Of a DNA stretch of 64,000 nucleotides, positions 33,127 through 43,536 are shown one piece after another. The position numbers and the translations under genes were made by a program. This DNA comes from Anniella stebbinsi (taxonomy: Eukaryota > Chordata > Lepidosauria > Squamata > Anniellidae). Below the pieces are notes generated by a model, which was not told the DNA's origin, did not search any database, and saw only the letters and a list, made by a program, of their open reading frames with translations. Location of the stretch: positions 9,666,001 through 9,730,000 of the forward strand of contig JARDYH010000001.1 of assembly GCA_029215795.1 (NCBI GenBank), read 5' to 3'. The stretch's first letter is position 1. Every line of letters begins with the position of its first letter.

Positions 33127-33385
33127 AAAATACAGATAAATACAGAAGCAGGATGGAATGGATTTAGGTGTGAACACATGCATAAGTCACAAAAAACTTG
33201 AGGACTCCCATCACATAGTTTACTATGCTTAGGCCAAGGTAGACCACCATTTTCTCTCTGGTATGGAATTGGAAATATAAATTAAATTCTATTCAACCTA
33301 GATTGGTTCTGTAAGGCAGCCCATGTCCAAAGATGGGAGGGATGGAAATGGGTGTGGTTTAGGGTTAGGGAACCTGGTGCTCTCT

Positions 33386-33486
33386 AAATGCTTTGGACTA
33401 CAACTCCCATTAGCCCCAGACATCATCGCCAAGGGATGATAGGAGTTGTCCTCCAAAACAGCTGGAGGGCACCCCATTGCCTACCT
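33386..33486. mobile_element. hAT-type MITE, family E, eroded
   Basis: Palindrome 'ggactacaactcccattagc' against 'gatgataggagttgtcctcc', outer parts 'aacctggtgctctctaaatg' and 'agctggagggcacccc'. TSD not readable. Confidence 0.7.
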
Positions 33487-34477
33487 CTGAGTGGGCCAGA
33501 AGAACCAGCCCTGAGTGAGAATTGTTTTTGCTTCCTATTCAAACCTCCACTTTGAAAAAGAATTGTATTAAATTTGTAATTCCCAGCACTTTAAAAACAC
33601 AATTTCATCCCAGCAAAGTGGAGCTTGCTTTATGTTCTGTTGCTGTAATGATGTCTTCTGAGAATTAGGGAGGAAATTTCATTTAGAGTATGTGTTCTTT
33701 GGGTGAGGAAATGGGTTTGCATTCCCCTTCCCCCGCAAAAAAACAAAGTGCATCCCTTTAGATTTGTTTGCCTCTAGTTTTAAATTTAACTCTTCTGGAT
33801 TAAAATTTTCTCCTAACGAACAGCTAGAGTGCTCAAAACACTTTGGATTTCTCTTGTACACATCATCTAGTCCTTTTAACATAAAAATGTTTCCCCTTAA
33901 AAGGAGTTTGTGAGGGCTCCTGGATTTTTTTTTTTTTTTTTGGAAAGCTGCATATTTATTGCTCTTTGCTCTTGTATTGAGGAGTTTCCTGCTTGTTACT
34001 TACTGGTTAGCATTTCATTTGATCATTCGATGCTGTGTTTGTGACATTGTTTTTTTGCTGCAATTGTCGTTTGAGGAAAGAAACCTTAAATTTGCAGGTT
34101 TTAGTGAATTGATTACATTTGCATACATTTGCACATGAATAAAACAATAGCTCTGAAGGGAAGTGTGTGTGTGTTCTTTGTTTTTGGATGAAGTAGGCAT
34201 GTGTTATAGCAGGCTAAGGCTTGGAAGAGGCATTCCCCCATCTTTGAGGGAGAAGATGGAATGTCTCTCATAAAATGATGCTTGCCATCTGTCATATTTA
34301 GAAGTAATGTAGCCTAAACATGTGTAACCGAAACAATTGCATGTACCTTACCTGATTACTCCTATCTGCTTCCTTCCCCTTCCCCTTCCTTCCCTGCATT
34401 GAATTTTTGATTGACAAGCTCCTCAGGACACGGGCCTGCCCTCTTGTAACCTGAGTCCCAGCCCTGGGAACAAGGTG

Positions 34478-34480
<3 letters not shown>
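33487..34480. other. No gene recognised
   Basis: Anonymous A/T-rich sequence with an 18-bp T run near 33925-33942. No supportable feature. Confidence 0.4.
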
Positions 34481-34481
<1 letters not shown>

Positions 34482-34526
<45 letters not shown>

Positions 34527-34530
34527 CAAC
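34482..34530 (+). repeat. (AAT)n microsatellite followed by (AAC)n
   Basis: About 13 AAT units, then several aac units to about 34538. Confidence 0.95.
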
Positions 34531-34552
34531 AACAACAATAATAAGCCATGCA

Positions 34553-34855
34553 GATGGCCAGCCCTACCATTAGGTGGAATAAGCTGACTGCCTCAGGTGG
34601 TAGATATTGGGGGGACAGCGCTGGCAGCCCACCCACTGTTCTCCCTGAGCTCAAAAGCCATTGCCCTCTGTTGAAGGACAGAGATGTGGGTGCTTGTTCG
34701 GGATCCCCTAAACTAACGGAGGACGTATTCCCATTGCTAGTGTTGAAGTAAGATTTGAGCACCAGTCCAGTCAGTTTCTGTACATGGAGTGTGTGTGCGT
34801 GCCACCATCTTGGCCTTCACCTCAGGTGTTAAAATGTCTGGGGCTGGCCCTGACA
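34553..34855. mobile_element. Interspersed element with inverted ggccagccct-type ends
   Basis: Left 'ggccagccctaccattagg' and right 'ggggctggccctgac' are roughly complementary over 10 bp. A partial copy lies at 22912-22995. Probably a non-autonomous DNA element; TSD not identified and coding absent. Confidence 0.45.
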
Positions 34856-34912
34856 ATGGCACCATAGAAATAAATAAATAAATAAATAGTACCTGCATTG
34901 AAATATTATTAA

Positions 34913-34917
<5 letters not shown>

Positions 34918-34976
<59 letters not shown>
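34918..34976 (+). repeat. (TC)n(AC)n compound microsatellite
   Basis: About 14 tc units pass directly into about 15 ac units, immediately left of a family B MITE. Confidence 0.97.
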
Positions 34977-34978
<2 letters not shown>

Positions 34979-35139
34979 TGGAGACTGGTGGCTCTGATGT
35001 CAGAGGGGTGGTGAATCTGCCCTGGGTTTCAGTCAGAACCAGAACCAGTCAGAACTCAAAAGAAGTTATCCAAAGTCTGAACCTATTTTGGGGCTAGTGG
35101 ATTCGGTGCTCCATTGACAACGGAATCAACAGCCTCTGC
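34977..35139. mobile_element. hAT-type MITE, family B, between AC and GT repeats
   Basis: Body 'ggtggagactggtggctctg', 'gtgaatctgccctgggtttc' and 'accagtcagaactcaaaag' match 55179-55322. Its right end 'aacagcctctgctg' runs into (GT)n at 35138-35162 while its left end abuts (AC)n. The flanks are thus reverse complements of each other. Confidence 0.7.
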
Positions 35140-35162
35140 TGTGTGTGTGTGTGTGTGTGTGT
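35138..35162 (+). repeat. (GT)n microsatellite
   Basis: About 12 gt units directly at the right edge of the family B MITE. Confidence 0.95.
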
Positions 35163-36508
35163 ATGAATGAATGAAAGAGAGAGAAACTTTATTGCCTAGT
35201 GAATTGGGGTATTGTTTCAGTCAATCAGGAGGCTTTTAATGGATGAATCCCATCAGTTATTTGGTTAAACGTTGCAGCCTAACTGGAAGCCATTTATGGA
35301 TCCCTACGGATCAAGTCTACATTATGATTATGATTATGATTATTGCTTCTCTGTTCTGTTTCATTTGTCACCTTGAATGTTTGCCGTCAGATGCAGAATG
35401 GAGCATTACTTCACCATAAGAAGCAAGGTTTAAAATAATGTGTGAAGAGAAGATGGCGATGAAAAGAAAATGTTTCTGAAAGCAAAGCCGATAGGTCACT
35501 ACAAATTTCATATTGTGCACCAAGCTGAAAGAAACTGTTCAAAGCATTTATTCATCATGTCTTATTTTGGGGTCAAGAGGGACTTATTAATGAGGACAGT
35601 CCGCCACTTGCGAGTTCTCTTTGCTGTCAATAACTGTCAGATAAGATATATTACCACTTTTAAAGGCACTTACCAGAATCCTTCTATGCCCACCACTGTT
35701 TTGGCCTTGAATGATTATGAGCGAACATGCCAGACGCCCCCTATTTAAAATGATACACTTCACATTAAATGCAATCCTTATCTCATCCCAGACGTGTGAA
35801 GTAAATGAGAAATTTGACATTAAGGTGGCGAATGGGGGAGGGGAGAAAGTAGATTTGTTTACTGGTAGATCTCTGGGTGATTTGCAGTTGATCACCAAGG
35901 ATTTTCTGATTCCAGCTCACTTAACAATAGCAGTAACATTATACTGCCTGATAAGGAAATGTTGGAGTAACTAAGTGTGGACTTTTGCGCAGATGATGTG
36001 TGAGCTGCATTCATTTCTGGTATGCAGAACAAATTCATAACTGCTAGCCAAGTCCTTAAAGTAACTTCTGTTTTGGCTCTGTGTATGTGTGGAATTCTCG
36101 CCACTTTAAACTTCGGGACATTTTTGTTCCACTCTTCTTAAAAAGCATTTGGAGCAGTATTTTTTTAAATTCATTTTATGTATTCTATAAATTTATAGAC
36201 CATGCCTTGATCCCAAAGTGGATTTCAGGGTGGTGTATTCAAAAATCAAACATCCGATACAATAAAACCAGCACAGAAGGGAAATATTATTATTTTATTT
36301 AAAATGCTTATCCTCACAACAACCTTGCGAGGTAGGTGAGAGATGGCAATTGGTCTCCCAGCAACCTTTGTGGCAGGTCTCCTGGATGAAAGTCCAACAG
36401 TCTAACTTAGAGTGTGCAACATGCAACCGCTCTGCCCTTCCTGGCCTTTTCTCATGGCTGAACCGTGGTACCACACTGGCATTAGTCCTGCACTGGGCAT
36501 TATACATG
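35163..36508. other. No gene recognised; L2/SINE relics near the right end
   Basis: Open frames of about 90-100 codons at 35470-35974 lie on both strands without recognisable domains. 36150-36260 resembles an antisense L2 3' end ('ccttgatcccaaagtggatt'). 36290-36410 resembles an antisense Sauria SINE head ('tcctcacaacaaccttgcga'). Both are strongly eroded. Confidence 0.4.
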
Positions 36509-36838
36509 GATCATAGAATCATAGAATAGTAGAGTTGGAAGGGGCATATAAGGCCACTAAGTCCAACCCCCTGCTCAGTGCGGGAATCCACTTTAAAGCA
36601 TCCGTGACAGATGGCTGTCCAGCTGCCTCTTGAAGGCCTCTAGTGTGGGAGAGCCCACAGCCTCCCTAGGTCATTGGTTCCATTGCCATACTGCTCTAAC
36701 AGTCAGGAAGTTTTTCCTGATGTCCAGCTGGGATCTGGCTTCCTGTAATTTGAGCCCATTATTCCGTATCCTGCATTCTGGGATGATTGAGAAGAGGTCC
36801 TGGCCCTCCTCCGTGTGACAACTGTTCAAGTATTTCTC
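36509..36838 (-). mobile_element. CR1 LINE 3' copy
   Basis: Antisense copy starting with the terminal atcatagaatcatagaatag. It continues through 'ccaaccccctgctcagtg', 'gccagctgcc'-like and 'gtgtgggagagcccac' text to 'gatgtccagctgggatctgg' and 'cctggccctcctccgtgtg'. Aligns to 23330-23820. Confidence 0.92.
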
Positions 36839-37654
36839 CACTGAGAAGTACTCAGAATGAATAGGGATCTCACCAAAGTACATAGTGGCTTCTTTTGGGG
36901 TGAGTGGGAATAAATTAAAATAAAAGCAGGAGGAGAAATTGGATGTGCACTTTTTCCGTGGCATTCACAATTACCACGTTGAAGAAGATGTGGAGTCTCT
37001 ATTCCCTGCCTCAACAGCAATGATGAAGATAAAGCCAAGAAACCCAGAGTGCAGGTATCTGTCAATTAAATGACACATGACACTCAGTTGCGTAGGTGTT
37101 TTCCCCTGCAGTTTTTATAGTTAACCCAAAGCTGGAAGCTGCAGTCTGGCTCAGACATTCTTGCAGGGAGGGTGGGTGGGGGATTGGGAGGACATGCTTA
37201 TTTCTTCCCCTGTGGTCTGTTTTTTAAAAAAATCAGCATCTTTTCTCCCAAGGGGCAGAAATCAATTTAGAAGGGGGTGTTTTTCACACTCAAAAGAGTC
37301 CCTAAGGAAAATGGTAACACTCCCACCCTTGAATGTACAATCTGGGTTGCAGCAGATTGTAGCAAGTGCTTTGGATTAAATGGGAGAACATTCATGCAAC
37401 TGATAGCACACTCTTGTGTGTGTTTGCTCAGAAGTAAATTCAAGTAATACTTAGGTAAATGTGCATAGGATTGCAACCAGCTTCAATGGTGGATCTATAG
37501 GCTTTCCCCTATGTCTCTCCCCTCCCCCCCACCCAGCCTAGGTTTTCATGTGCTAAGGAATTTTATTGGTAGTGGTGGTAGTAATAAACTTGCTGGCAAT
37601 GATTGGCTTGGGTGCTTTGATGTCACAGCAGGGCTAGCAGAAAGTCTGTGTATT
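36839..37654. other. No gene recognised
   Basis: Anonymous sequence. A piece at 37425-37475 ('cagaagtaaattcaag', 'gtgcataggattgcaacc') is half of the family D palindrome. Confidence 0.4.
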
Positions 37655-37765
37655 ATTGGTTTTATTACTTTTCTATACTGCCCAATAGCTGAAGATCTCT
37701 GTGTAGTTCACAAAAATTAGATCCGCAAAGTACAGCATAAAAACAGGATAAATCGGAGAAGCTCA
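37655..37765 (-). mobile_element. L2-like LINE 3' end fragment
   Basis: Antisense terminal motif 'ctatactgcccaatagctg' and 'aagatctctgtgtagttcac', equivalent to the 12145-12180 part of the larger L2 copy. Confidence 0.75.
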
Positions 37766-37948
37766 AAACTATAGTATAAAAATACAACCAGAAAAAAACC
37801 TAGCAGCAATTGGTTGAGCTGCTCAGATCCTAGGGAGGGCAGGGCAGGCTCAGGGAAGGAGGAGAAGAAATGTAGGAAATTTTCAAGAAATTGTCAGTGG
37901 GCTTAGAAGAAAATAGGCCTTGGAGTGAAGCAGGAGCAGAGGTGGAAC

Positions 37949-38108
37949 TTGGGTGGCCAGACGAAAAAGAGGATAGGACTTCTGTCCCTAATAGATGGAA
38001 TTTCAGCTACTGTCGATTGCATGACAATCTGCACCTCCTGAAATCCCCTCTTCTACAAAACTAGTAAAAGCACAGAAGCCCTCTTATCTTTGGCATCTGG
38101 CCACCCAA
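37949..38108. mobile_element. hAT-type MITE, family C relative, perfect 13-bp TIR
   Basis: Termini ttgggtggccaga and tctggccacccaa are exact inverted repeats. Flanks ggtggaac (37941-37948) and cctggaac (38109-38116) match at 6 of 8 positions. The interior has paired 'ggaatttcagctactgtcg' and 'tcctgaaatcccctcttct' like family C. A relative lies at 60210-60370. Confidence 0.75.
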
Positions 38109-38204
38109 CCTGGAACAGAGAGTAAGGAGGGAAAGCGGAGGAGGTGTCATGGGCCTGGGTTTGGACTCTGATGATGTGGATAATGGGGAAGAATCCTAGA
38201 GTGA

Positions 38205-38310
38205 GTCCAGCCATCCTACTTTACTGAGGGCAGTCCTCTATTTTGGAGAGCTGGCAGAGGATAGTCCTCTATTTGGAGGTGTCCAGTCCCAGATGGCTCT
38301 GAGTGACATT
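38205..38310 (+). repeat. hAT-type fragment of the 18198 family
   Basis: 'agccatcctactttactgag' and repeats of 'gtcctctatttt' and 'gtcctctatttgga', as at 18198 and 25475. Confidence 0.5.
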
Positions 38311-38456
38311 CCTAGCTTATCGCTCTGAGTGCCTTGCAGTCAGTCTCTGATGCGTGTGCTGCAGGTTGCTGGCTTCCTTTGACTAGCCTGTCCTCATGGC
38401 AGGTCTTGCCAGTATCCCTGTGGGATCCAAGCTGGAACAGGCTACAAGGGCAAAGG

Positions 38457-38515
38457 GAGGGGGAGGAGGAGGAGGAGGAGGAGGAGGAGGAGGAGGAGGA
38501 GGAGGAGGAGGAGGA
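38457..38515 (+). repeat. (GGA)n microsatellite
   Basis: About 18 gga units. Open frames reading poly-Glu or poly-Pro through it are artefacts of the repeat. Confidence 0.97.
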
Positions 38516-39129
38516 AGATTCTGAAAAGGGAAGACAGAATGGGGGAAAAGAATGGACCAAGAAGAGAGGAGCTTGGAGCTGAATTCCACATAATGGCTTG
38601 AAAGAATTAGCCATTTCTCTCTCTGATCACTGGAACAGTTTAGCGCATATTGGTGCCAAGACGTGCAGAGTGGAAATGGGCTATGCAGAGCTAGGAAGAT
38701 GCAATAGTGATCCTGCTTTAGCGGAATAGCGCACGACCGGCCACAAAAGATTGGTACCGGAGTACATCTAAATCACATCCTCCTTTCCCAAAGACGCAGG
38801 GAGCGGTCTTCTGTTACTTAGCTTAATCATCCTCTCCTGATCAGTTGAGGTTTTTTTTTTTTTTAAAAAAAATTAATGGATAAAGTCATTGATCTTTTGA
38901 GGCTGGAAGCCAAAAGGGGAAAAAAACAAAACAGAACGCCTGCTTGCAAATTCCAGTTACAGCTGACAGAGGCTCCCTAAGATTCATCTGACTTTTCATT
39001 CAAGCTTCCCTGCAAAGAAAAAGCAGCGGAAGGAAATAAATCCTGTCAAATTGGATGCGTGTGTGGGGGAGAGAACAATTGAGTTGGATTTCTTACATTC
39101 TGCCTGTTGTCAGGATGGGCGCCAAGGAG
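38516..39129. other. No gene recognised
   Basis: Anonymous sequence with a T12/A10 homopolymer junction near 38851-38872. Confidence 0.4.
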
Positions 39130-39215
39130 AGCTGCAGTGTAATCCTGTGCATATTTACTTGGAAGTAAGTCCCATTGAATTCAGATGAAGTACCCATAAA
39201 GCCGCAGCCTTAGAT
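39130..39215. mobile_element. Short palindromic MITE, family D
   Basis: 'gctgcagtgtaatcctgtgc', 'atttacttggaagtaagtcc' and 'cattgaattcagatgaagta', ending 'ccgcagcctta'. The ends are inverted 'ggctgcaatcc' words. Relatives at 51758 and 53555. Confidence 0.55.
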
Positions 39216-39496
39216 GAGAGCACCCGCTTTTATTCTGAAGCGAATCATTCACTCGGTTTCCAATATTCAGGCAGTCAGCCCTGCGGCTAATGCAACCAAA
39301 ATGGCATCACCCACGCACAAGAGGGAGTTACCAGCAGCCTCGGGAGAGCTCCAAGGTTTGCAGAAGTACAAAATATATTTATTAAAAATCCCTAAATGGG
39401 GGGGGGAACCCAAGTTATCCCTGTGAGGACTGAACATGCATGGGGTGTTGGTGGTGAAATGCGGCTTGCCTGTTGTGGGGGCAGGGGAGGGAATGA

Positions 39497-39552
39497 CTAG
39501 TAGCCACTGATAGTCTTCTTCTCCATGAATTCATCTAATCCCCCTTTAAAGC
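39497..39552 (-). mobile_element. CR1-type LINE fragment
   Basis: Antisense 'agtagccactgatagtcttc', 'ttctccatgaattcatctaa' and 'tccccctttaaagcc' of the 6322 family, cut off abruptly by an L2 copy. Confidence 0.7.
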
Positions 39553-40052
39553 CTGCTTGCATTGGCTGCCTGTATGTTTCCGAGCCCGATTCAAAGTGCT
39601 GGTTTTAACCTATAAAGCCTTAGATGGCTTGGGACCACAGTACCTGACGGAACACCTTTCCCGATACGAACCTACCTGAACACTACGTTCAACATCTAAA
39701 GTCCTCCTCCGAGTGCTTACTCCGAGGGAAGCTCGGAGGTCAGCAACAATGAAGAGGGCCTTCTCTGTGGTGGCCCCCCAATTGTGGAATGATGTCCCCG
39801 ACGAGGCCTGCCTGGTGTCAACTTGGTTATCTTTTAGGCGCCAGGTCAAGACTTTCCTCTGCTCTCAGGCATTTAGCAATATCTGATGAACCTGGGTCTT
39901 TTTTTTTTTTTTTTTTTGACTCATAGCTTTTTAAGTTATTGTAGTGGTTTTAAACGTATGTGTATATTGTATGTTTTTTTGCAGTTTTAAATTTTGTATA
40001 TTATTTTTAAGTGTTTTAATCTTATGGAAACTGCCTAGAGAGCTTCAGCTAT
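39553..40052 (+). mobile_element. L2-like LINE 3' copy, sense
   Basis: Sense copy starting in the C-terminal coding region (LHWLPVCFRARFK-like at 39556 onward) and continuing to 'ctcaggcatttagcaatatc', a 3' UTR with a T17 run, and 'aaactgcctagagagcttca'. A stop codon at about 39676 and other changes break the frame. The final 'ggggcggtata' and tail are missing because a family B MITE fragment begins there. Confidence 0.9.
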
Positions 40053-40170
40053 GCTCCAGGTTGAGCACCTTGGACAGTTCCTTTGGAGTTCTGGCTGATT
40101 CAGACTGAAACCTGGAGCAGATTCACCACCCTACTGACATCGAAGCCACCGGCCTCCATTGACCCCTATG
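40053..40170. mobile_element. hAT-type MITE, family B, reverse orientation
   Basis: 'ggttgagcaccttggacag', 'gttcctttggagttctggct' and 'cactgacatcgaag'-like text ending 'ccaccggcctccattg' is family B read from the other end. Left part abuts the L2 3' end. Confidence 0.65.
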
Positions 40171-40429
40171 CATACAATGTGTGGTCTCTAGTGCTGAGTG
40201 ATAGCCCTCCCCAGAAGACCTCCAAGGTCTCAGGTCTTTCCACCACCTGCTACTTGATTCTCATAACCAGAGATAGCTGGGATTGAGTATGGGTCCTTCT
40301 TGTACGTAAAAGCATGTGCTTTACCACAGAGCTCCAGTCACTTCCTTTAAAGGGAAGAAAGGGAGGAAGATAGAACGGGACAAGGCCACTGAGAGCTTTG
40401 AATGTGAAGTTGACTTCACATAGTGCATA

Positions 40430-40722
40430 GATGTCTTCACCCAGCACGTAATTAAATTATGAAATCCACTTCCAGGAGATGTGATGATGGCCACCGATTT
40501 GGATGGCTTGAAAAGGGGGTTGGACAAATAGGTGGAGGAGAAAGCTCTCAATGGCTACTAGTCCATGTGGCTGTATGCTACTTCCAGTATCAAGGGCGAT
40601 AAGCCATGTACACCAGTTGCTTGTGGATTGCCCATGGACAGCTGGTTGGCCACAGCGTGAGCAGTACACTGCACTAGATGGACCCTTGGTCGGATCCAGC
40701 AGGGCTCTTCTGATGTTCTTAT
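40430..40722 (+). mobile_element. CR1-type LINE 3' end
   Basis: Sense copy of the 6322 family from 'ttatgaaatccacttccagg' through 'ggcttgaaaagggggttgga' and 'ctggttggccacagcgtgag' to 'cggatccagcagggctcttc' and 'tgatgttctta'. Confidence 0.8.
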
Positions 40723-41739
40723 GAAGATCTGGAAGTGGATGTGAAGGGGTGGTACGGCTCACAAGAAGAGTGCAGCTGTTTGTCAGAATGTTGTCTACTT
40801 CAGATGTGAGCTGGTTGCCTTGGATCTCGTATGTCTCTATCTAACTGAACAGAAGTTAAGGCAGAGCAGATCATGAATACTGGGCCTTGGCCCTTCCAAA
40901 TGGGACATCATTATGGGAAGCCTATGAGAGCTGAGCTGAGTGTACTGCAGGGCTGAGAAGCACCACTGATCTTAAATTAAACTAGTTGTTCAGGTTTTCA
41001 GACATTCACGTTAGTGATTGTCTCAAGCTTTACTAAGCCTCAAAACAATGCTCCTAAATGCTTCCCGCGGTTTCATCTTGAGAGATGGGAAGTTCAGAAA
41101 GAGAGAGCCAGACATTAAAAGAACCAACAACATTCCCCAACAATAATAAAAAAAGCCTCTGCATTCTCTGAGCTGATGTCCCTTTCTTTTGTGCTGGTAA
41201 AATGGGGAAACTGTGAAACAAAGTTGTTTCATTTTTTGTTTTGTTTCGCTTTGAAGAACAGACTAGAAATGAGTCTGAACACACTAGGAACTGAGGAGAT
41301 AATTGGAAAAGGGGAAAAACAAAGAAATAAACATTCTTTTCTTTTCTTTTCTTTTTTAATGGGAAAGGCTCAGAGAAGCCTGTAAAGTGTAGATACACAT
41401 GAAGCTGCCTTTAAAACACCCGTGTACTTTATCTTTATTGAGGTTTATTAAAGATACATATCAAGAAGGACAGTTAATGCAAGGAAAAAGAAGCAATGGA
41501 CCAAATAAACAAGACACATAAAATTCAGGTGGGAAAGAGTCGGATCAGTATTGTGTGATAATGGCACTCCAGGATTTCAGGCAGGAGTCTATCCAAAGCT
41601 GGGGACACAACCTGGGACCTTTGGCAGCCGCAAAAAGGGCTGCCATCTTTTGAACTGGCCCCTTGAGCTGAGTTGTTAAGTGCCCTAGATCAAATGGCTA
41701 TTTGAAGTAAGTAAGAAGAGAGGTGGCATCTTTCGTATG
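40723..41739. other. No gene recognised
   Basis: Anonymous sequence with a (TTTTC)n patch at 41335-41357. Overlapping open frames of 69-114 codons near 41054-41398 show no domain. Confidence 0.4.
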
Positions 41740-42275
41740 GGCAAGGGCCATATAGCTCAGCAGTTAGGAACGCAAGAGGAATGGGTTTGGAGGGTGGACT
41801 CGGTGAGGCTTCGTTGCCTCAGCCTCTCGGAGATCAGTCCATTTTCTGCTAACTGGCCCACCTTGGTCTGCAGTGAGTCAGGCCAGTTAGCGGATTTTCT
41901 GTGCTTTCCTAAATTTGCACAGATCTCTACCACGATTTGTGCGAATTTGTGTACGTTGTGAAAATTGCGCAAAGTGCAGCTGCAATTTGTGCAAAATTAT
42001 GCAAATGTGTGCAAATTCCAACCAAAAGTTGTGCAAATCTCAATTTAAAAAAATGCAAAAAGTCCTCAGGTTTCCAAGCAATGGACATCCCTATCAGTGG
42101 CAGAATTCCTGCTTTAAATGCAGAAGGTCCTGGGTTCAATCCCTGACATCTCTGGGTGGGGCTAGGAAAGATTCCTGTCGGAAGCTCTGGAAAGCTACTG
42201 CCAGTCAGTGTCAACAATACTGAGCTAGATGGACCAAGGGTCTAATTGCTATAAGGCAGCTCCCTATGTTCCTAT
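41740..42275 (+). mobile_element. tRNA-derived SINE split by a hAT-type insertion
   Basis: The 5' head 'ggccatatagctcagcagt' (A-box-like, ending 41764) continues after the insertion at 42094 with 'tcagtggcagaattcctgct', 'aaatgcagaaggtcctggg' and the B box ggttcaatccc. The body follows ('gtcggaagctctggaaagct') to the 3' 'aaggcagctccctatgttc'. The 8 bases at the split are duplicated: tcagcagt on the left, tcagtggc on the right. Confidence 0.8.
41765..42093. mobile_element. hAT-type element nested in the SINE
   Basis: Left end taggaacgc, right end gacatcccta (TIR eroded, TAGGGATG type as at 4591-4942). TSD tcagcagt/tcagtggc lies exactly at the point where SINE homology is interrupted, which supports the boundary although only 5 of 8 bases match. 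The interior is rich in 'gtgcgaatttgtg' and 'gcaaatt' words shared with 4591-4942. Confidence 0.72.
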
Positions 42276-42440
42276 TAGATCTGATGCAAACTGCCTCCCT
42301 GGGGATTCTCCATGCCCCAGGTGTGTGGGGGCATAGCTGCTTAGGGTTGGGTGATGGATGGTAGACTTTTCAGAATGGGGCAATGGCATCACCTGTGTGG
42401 GAGGGTTAACCAACTGTGGTCCCAATCCGAATTGCTACAT

Positions 42441-43370
42441 GATGATAATGGTTTATTCCATTTCTATAAAACCCAATAGCCAAGGCCCTCTGAGTAGTTT
42501 ACAGAAGATTGATACCTTCAAAATGCCATATAAAATACCATATTTTATCTGTATGCCACATTTTATCTGTATGCCGCCCTGAGATCCTGGTTGTATAGGG
42601 CAGGATACAAATGTCTTAATAAATAAATATAAAACAATAAATGTATAATAATAATATAATATAACATAATATAAAAACTATTCACATACAAAAACAATTT
42701 AAAACAATCCACCACAAAAATCTCAGGACTGGTTAAATCCTTATCATATGCTGACAAATGGCTGTGAGAAGAGGAAAGTCTTCACCAAAAGGATGACAAT
42801 GTTGTCTCCAGGCAGACATAATTGAAGGGAGACTTCCCTAATTGGGTGGGGGCACCACCGAAAAGGCCTCTCCCTTGTTGCTATTCTTTGAACATCCCTT
42901 GGATGAGGCACCTGGAGGACACAGATGATGATTGTATTGTATGAGTAGGATCATACCAGGAGAGGTGCACCATCAGGAATTTAGGTCCCGAGCTAGGTAA
43001 GGCTTTATAGATCAAAACCAGGACCTTAAATTGGGCTTGGAAATGTACAGGCAGCAAATGTATGTGGGCCAGAATTGGAGTTATGTGTTCAGACCTTCTG
43101 GTCCCCAATATCAATCAAATCACCACATTTAGCACAAGCTGCAGCTACCAAACCGGCTTCAAGGGCAGCCCCAGACAGAGTACATTGCAGAACTGAAATT
43201 GGAGGTTACCAGTCCATAGACGCCTGAGACCAGGTTATCCTTGTCCAGATAGGGAAGCAGTTGGGCCACCAACTGAAGCTGGTAGAAGGCACTCCCTGCC
43301 ACTGATGCCATCTGAGCCTCCAATGAGAAAGATGACTCTCGGAGAACCCCTAAGCTGTGATATGATATGA
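42441..43370 (-). mobile_element. L2-like LINE copy, antisense, interrupted
   Basis: Antisense L2. The 3' terminal motif is at 42450-42500 ('aacccaatagccaaggccct'). The A-rich UTR resumes at about 42626 and the RT C-terminal coding remnant spans about 42770-43370. Short peptides HIHLLPVHFQAQFKVL and AQMASVAGSAFYQLQL match the 12316-13833 frame. Frameshifts and stops are frequent. It ends abruptly near 43370. Confidence 0.85.
42541..42625 (+). mobile_element. LINE/SINE 3' tail nested in the antisense L2
   Basis: 'gtatgccgccctgagatcct', 'ggttgtatagggcaggatac' and an 'aataaataaat' tail form a sense 3' end within the antisense L2 UTR. Its 5' side carries a tandem duplication of attttatctgtatgcc (about 42542 and 42559). 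Confidence 0.65.
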
Positions 43371-43536
43371 ACATTTCAGCAAAAAATACTCTGGGAGATC
43401 CAGATATCTATTTGGACGTATATGAAAATAAGGTGGCAACTTATGAATGGTCAAAGCAGAGGAAACACATCACCAAAATGACAGCAATTTGCATAAAAAT
43501 TGCATATGCTAATTTCTAGTTCTAGATGCAAATATA

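Noticed and set aside
38312..38614. Frames with poly-Glu or poly-Pro/Ser tracts
   Set aside because: Translation of the (GGA)n microsatellite.
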